Positions 61,382 to 64,000 of a DNA stretch of 64,000 nucleotides are shown one piece after another. Where the stretch lies: assembly GCA_050110875.1 (NCBI GenBank), contig CP188828.1, forward strand, positions 992,001 through 1,056,000. The letters run 5' to 3'. The translations under genes and the position numbers were made by a program. Origin of the DNA: Methyloligella sp050110875 (GTDB lineage Bacteria > Pseudomonadota > Alphaproteobacteria > Rhizobiales > Methyloligellaceae). The notes below the pieces were generated by a model that ran no database searches, had not been told where the DNA came from, and was given only the letters and a program-made list of their open reading frames with translations. Numbering within the stretch: position 1 is the first letter of the stretch; each line of letters begins with the position of its first letter.

Positions 61382-62599
61382 ATGGAAACGCGCGCACGCT
61401 ACATCCTGATCGGGACCTTCATGCTGGCCGCTATCGTGGCCATCTTCGCCTTCGTCTTTTGGCTGGAAAGCGCCGGTGGCTTCTCGCAGCGGAGCGACTA
61501 CAAGATCCAGTTCGACACCCCGGTATACGGGCTCTATGTCGGCTCGCCGGTGCTGTTCAACGGTGTGCGGGCGGGCGAGGTCACCAAGCTTTCTCTCGAC
61601 CCGAAACGGCCGGAGCGCGTGATGATCTCCGTCGCGGTGGACAGCGACGTCCCGGTTCGTGAGGACACCAAGGTCGGCGTTGCCGCGCAGGGCCTGACCG
61701 GATCTAGCGCCGTCACCCTCGCCGGCGGAGCGAAGGATGCGCCGCCACTCACCGCGAAGGATGGCGAGACGCCGATGCTGATCGCGCCGCCGGATGCGGG
61801 TATCGATCTGGTTCAGTCCGCGCAAGGGGTGTTGCACAAGACTGATGCGATCCTGACCGAGAACCGGGAAAGCCTGCACAACCTCCTGACCAACTTCGAA
61901 TCCTTCTCCACCAGCCTGTCGGAGAACTCGGACGATCTCGAAGAGATGATCAAGGGAATCTCCGATTTCGTCGGCGTCGACGAGGACGCGCCGAAGGTCA
62001 AGGTCTTCGAGCTCCGCGCGGCGAAGGATTTCCCGGCTTCTGAGAAGAAGCCGGATTGGCAGCTCCTGGTGGCCGATCCCATGGCCCAGCTCTCCATGAC
62101 ATCCGAGAGCATCTCCGCGGTCTCGGCGGATGGCGAGACGGAAGTGCTGGGCGATGCCCAATGGACGGATTCCGTGCCGAGCCTGATCAACGAGGCGATG
62201 ATCAAGAGCTTCGAGAATGCCGGCTATCTCGGCGCCGTCAGCCGCGCCACCGATATGTTCGATGCCGATTACCGGCTGGAGATCGATCTTCATCGCTTCG
62301 ATGTGGTGACCGGAGGCGAAAAGCCGCTTGCCGAGATCGATTTCGTGGCCAAGGTCGTCGACCGGGACGGCAGGATCATCGGTGCGAAGGAATTCAAGCG
62401 CAGCGCGCCGATCGCCGCCGCCGAAGCCAAGCTGGCCGCGCCGGCTCTGAACGAGGAATTCACCGAGATTCAGAAGGAGCTGGTGCCCTGGACCATCGAG
62501 GTGATCTCCAACGCGCCGAAGCCGGAGGAAGAACCCGCGATGGACGACGCGGCGGGCCCCGCCTCGAACGGCGACCTCGAGGATTTCCCCGCGCCTTAG
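61382..62599 (+). CDS. mlaD: MlaD/MCE lipid-binding protein fused to an ABC auxiliary (PqiC-like) domain
   Basis: A 405-residue protein anchored by one N-terminal helix (IGTFMLAAIVAIFAFVFWL). Residues ~38-115 are the MCE domain (IQFDTPVYGLYVGSPVLFNG, VGVAAQGLTGSSAVTL), which makes a hexameric lipid channel. A helix at ~140-200 follows. Residues ~205-385 (VKVFELRAAKDFPA, PDWQLLVADPMAQLSM, DAQWTDSVPSLINEAM, DADYRLEIDLHRFDV) resemble ABC-type transport auxiliary lipoproteins (PqiC), usually a separate outer-membrane lipoprotein. The fusion lacks a lipobox at the junction. The frame is open throughout with no frameshift. Confidence 0.88.
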   Translation: METRARYILIGTFMLAAIVAIFAFVFWLESAGGFSQRSDYKIQFDTPVYGLYVGSPVLFNGVRAGEVTKLSLDPKRPERVMISVAVDSDVPVREDTKVGVAAQGLTGSSAVTLAGGAKDAPPLTAKDGETPMLIAPPDAGIDLVQSAQGVLHKTDAILTENRESLHNLLTNFESFSTSLSENSDDLEEMIKGISDFVGVDEDAPKVKVFELRAAKDFPASEKKPDWQLLVADPMAQLSMTSESISAVSADGETEVLGDAQWTDSVPSLINEAMIKSFENAGYLGAVSRATDMFDADYRLEIDLHRFDVVTGGEKPLAEIDFVAKVVDRDGRIIGAKEFKRSAPIAAAEAKLAAPALNEEFTEIQKELVPWTIEVISNAPKPEEEPAMDDAAGPASNGDLEDFPAP

Positions 62600-62638
62600 G
62601 CAGTTCGCGCCCCTGATGGCATGGTCGGTCGGCGCTCC

Positions 62639-62666
62639 TTGACGGCTCATTATTATATATTATATG
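62639..62666 (+). promoter_or_regulatory. Promoter of blh
   Basis: TTGACG (62639-62644), 16 nt, then TATATG (62661-62666). The start of transcription near 62673 would give a leader of ~28 nt. The -10 lies inside the left arm of the palindromic operator. Confidence 0.6.
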
Positions 62667-62677
62667 CAATCATATAA
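62660..62677 (+). promoter_or_regulatory. AT-rich palindrome, probable BigR/SqrR-type operator
   Basis: TTATATG-CAAT-CATATAA is a perfect 7-bp inverted repeat overlapping the -10 of blh. ArsR-family sulfide/persulfide repressors of the BigR/YgaV type bind AT-rich palindromes at this position in front of blh genes. No bigR gene lies in the window. Confidence 0.6.
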
Positions 62678-62700
62678 CGATGAGCTTAGGAGATAAGGTC

Positions 62701-64000
62701 ATGGACTATGTTCGCGTCACCGATCGCTTTGCTGTCGCCAAGCAGCCGCGATTGGAAGATTTCGAAGCGCTTGCGGCAGACGGTTTCCGCGCGCTGATCA
62801 ACGCTCGCCCCGAAGGCGAGGAACCCGGCCAGCCGAGCTCCGGCGCCGAGGCAAAGGCGGCACAGCAGACCGGTATGGCCTATCGGCATGTTCCCGTGGG
62901 CTTGAAGTCGATCACCTACGAGGATGTGCGGAATTTTCAGTCGGCGCTCGAAGCGACCAATGGGCCCGCTATCGGCCACTGCAAGAGCGGTTTGCGGGCG
63001 CTTGCCCTCTATACGCTGGGTGAGGTGCTCGACGGCCGCATGGGCCAGGACGAGATCGCCGGTTTCGGCGAGCGGTTGGGCTTCGATCTCTCTTCGGTCG
63101 AGGACTGGCTGAACCGAAACGGGCTGAAGCCCGTGAGCGAGGGAAAACCCGTGGTGCGCGGCTTCTACGAGCACCGTACGGGCAGCATCCAATACGTCGT
63201 TTCCGATCCGGAGACGAAGCTCTGCGCCATCGTCGACCCGGTTTTGGATTTCGATCCCAAGTCGGGCCAACTCTCGACCGAGCAGGCGGACGCCATGCTT
63301 CGCTATATCGAAGACGAGGGTCTGAAGGTCGCCTGGATCCTGGACACCCATCCCCATGCGGACCATCTCTCCTCCGCGCGTTATCTGAAGGAGAAGACCG
63401 GTGCGCCGACCGCGATCGGCGAGCATGTTGTGGATGTCCAGAAGCTCTGGAAGGGCATCTACAACTGGCCTGATTTTCCGGCCGACGGGTCCCAATGGGA
63501 TCACCTGTTCAAGGATGGCGAGACCTTCGAGGTCGGCAATCTGAAGGGACGGGTCATGTTCTCGCCGGGTCATACCCTGGCCTCCATCACCTATGTGATC
63601 GGCGATGCGGCCTTCGTGCACGACACGATCTTCATGCCCGATAGCGGCACGGCGCGGGCGGATTTCCCCGGCGGCAATGCGAAGACGCTCTGGGAATCGA
63701 TCCAGGCGATTCTGGCCCTGCCGGACGAGACTCGCCTGTTCACCGGCCACGACTATCGCCAAGGCGGCCGTCCGCCCAAATGGGAGAGCACGGTCGGTGA
63801 GGAGAAGCAGAAGAACCCTCATCTGCATAACGTGGACGAGGCGAAATATGTCGAGCTCCGCGATGGGCGCGATGCGACCCTGCCGATGCCCGAGCAGATC
63901 CTTCATGCGCTGCAGGTCAATATGAATGGCGGACGCCTGCCCGAGCCCGAGGCGAACGGCCGGCGCTATTTCAAATATCCGCTCGATGCGCTGACCGGCG
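62701..64000 (+). CDS. blh: Blh: DUF442 phosphatase-like domain plus persulfide-dioxygenase-type MBL domain (3' end cut)
   Basis: Bifunctional sulfur enzyme of the BigR regulon in Agrobacterium and Xylella, oxidising persulfide (ETHE1-like). Residues 1-~115 form the DUF442/rhodanese-like phosphatase fold with HCKSGLR (Cys94, Arg99). From ~145 comes the metallo-beta-lactamase domain with the iron-binding set THPHADHLS (His217, His219, Asp221, His222), SPGHT (His291), VHDTIF (Asp308) and TGHDYR (His350). The ATG has AGGAG 8 nt upstream. 433 codons are visible, and relatives are ~430 residues, so only the last few are missing. It has its own promoter and operator. Confidence 0.9.
   Translation, partial: MDYVRVTDRFAVAKQPRLEDFEALAADGFRALINARPEGEEPGQPSSGAEAKAAQQTGMAYRHVPVGLKSITYEDVRNFQSALEATNGPAIGHCKSGLRALALYTLGEVLDGRMGQDEIAGFGERLGFDLSSVEDWLNRNGLKPVSEGKPVVRGFYEHRTGSIQYVVSDPETKLCAIVDPVLDFDPKSGQLSTEQADAMLRYIEDEGLKVAWILDTHPHADHLSSARYLKEKTGAPTAIGEHVVDVQKLWKGIYNWPDFPADGSQWDHLFKDGETFEVGNLKGRVMFSPGHTLASITYVIGDAAFVHDTIFMPDSGTARADFPGGNAKTLWESIQAILALPDETRLFTGHDYRQGGRPPKWESTVGEEKQKNPHLHNVDEAKYVELRDGRDATLPMPEQILHALQVNMNGGRLPEPEANGRRYFKYPLDALTG

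Overview
The window looks like chromosomal DNA of a high-GC alphaproteobacterium, most likely in or near the Hyphomicrobiales (Rhizobiales). The evidence is gene content and order: aroA-cmk-rpsA next to a FYDLN_acid (TIGR02300) gene, rnd-lptC-lptA-lptB-rpoN-hpf-ptsN, an Hsp20 gene followed by a DUF1150 gene, fzlA-queG, an Mla operon whose permease carries a STAS-like domain, and a BigR-type blh gene. There is no phage, transposase, plasmid or CRISPR signature. A run of 50 N (51431-51480) shows that this is a scaffold join.

Layout. 1-5 kb: sppA (cut by the edge), rpsA, cmk, aroA on the minus strand, with the FYDLN_acid gene divergent. 5.6-9 kb: tRNA-Ala(GGC), a HAD phosphatase/GT1 glycosyltransferase pair, a short OmdA-domain gene and an ICMT/PEMT-like methyltransferase. 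9-10 kb: heat-shock unit hsp20-DUF1150 with a sigma32-like promoter and a hairpin over the ribosome site. 10-16.6 kb: ptsN, hpf, rpoN, LPS export genes lptB/A/C, RNase D, tRNA-Leu(CAG). 16.7-26 kb: NDUFA9-like epimerase, uppP, fzlA, queG, SDR, then a surface-glycan group (GT4, sulfotransferase-like, O-antigen-ligase-like). 26-32 kb: infC-rpmI-rplT-pheS-GNAT-pheT. 32-38 kb: CapA and GMC oxidoreductase, then an overlapping msrA/cytochrome b/molybdoenzyme operon. 37.9-49.7 kb: two paralogous small secreted proteins, lepA, two AI-2E permeases, CFA-type methyltransferase, secreted lipase, L,D-transpeptidase, MepA, DUF2237. 49.9-51.4 kb: a Y-family polymerase behind a LexA box, overlapped by a zinc-ribbon-like gene. 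51.5-59 kb: assorted hydrolases, nitronate monooxygenase, a choloylglycine-hydrolase relative, DUF72, a PfkB kinase and a Cys-rich secreted protein. 59.4-64 kb: mlaE-mlaF-mlaD and the start of blh behind a palindrome that overlaps its -10.

How they fit together. Much of the window serves the envelope: LPS export (Lpt), lipid transport (Mla), undecaprenyl-phosphate recycling (UppP), wall remodelling (MepA, L,D-transpeptidase), division (FzlA), membrane lipid modification (CFA) and surface glycans. A second theme is translation (S1, IF3, L35, L20, PheRS, LepA, HPF, two tRNAs, QueG). A third is stress repair: Hsp20, periplasmic MsrA with a redox partner pair, an SOS polymerase, and Blh for sulfide/persulfide.

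The observations most worth a second look are the msrA-cytochrome-molybdoenzyme operon, the candidate RNA thermometer of hsp20, the infC start at AUC, the LexA-controlled polymerase/zinc-ribbon pair, the BigR-like operator at blh, and the fusion of an MCE protein to an ABC auxiliary domain. All function calls rest on motifs read by eye; no database search was run.
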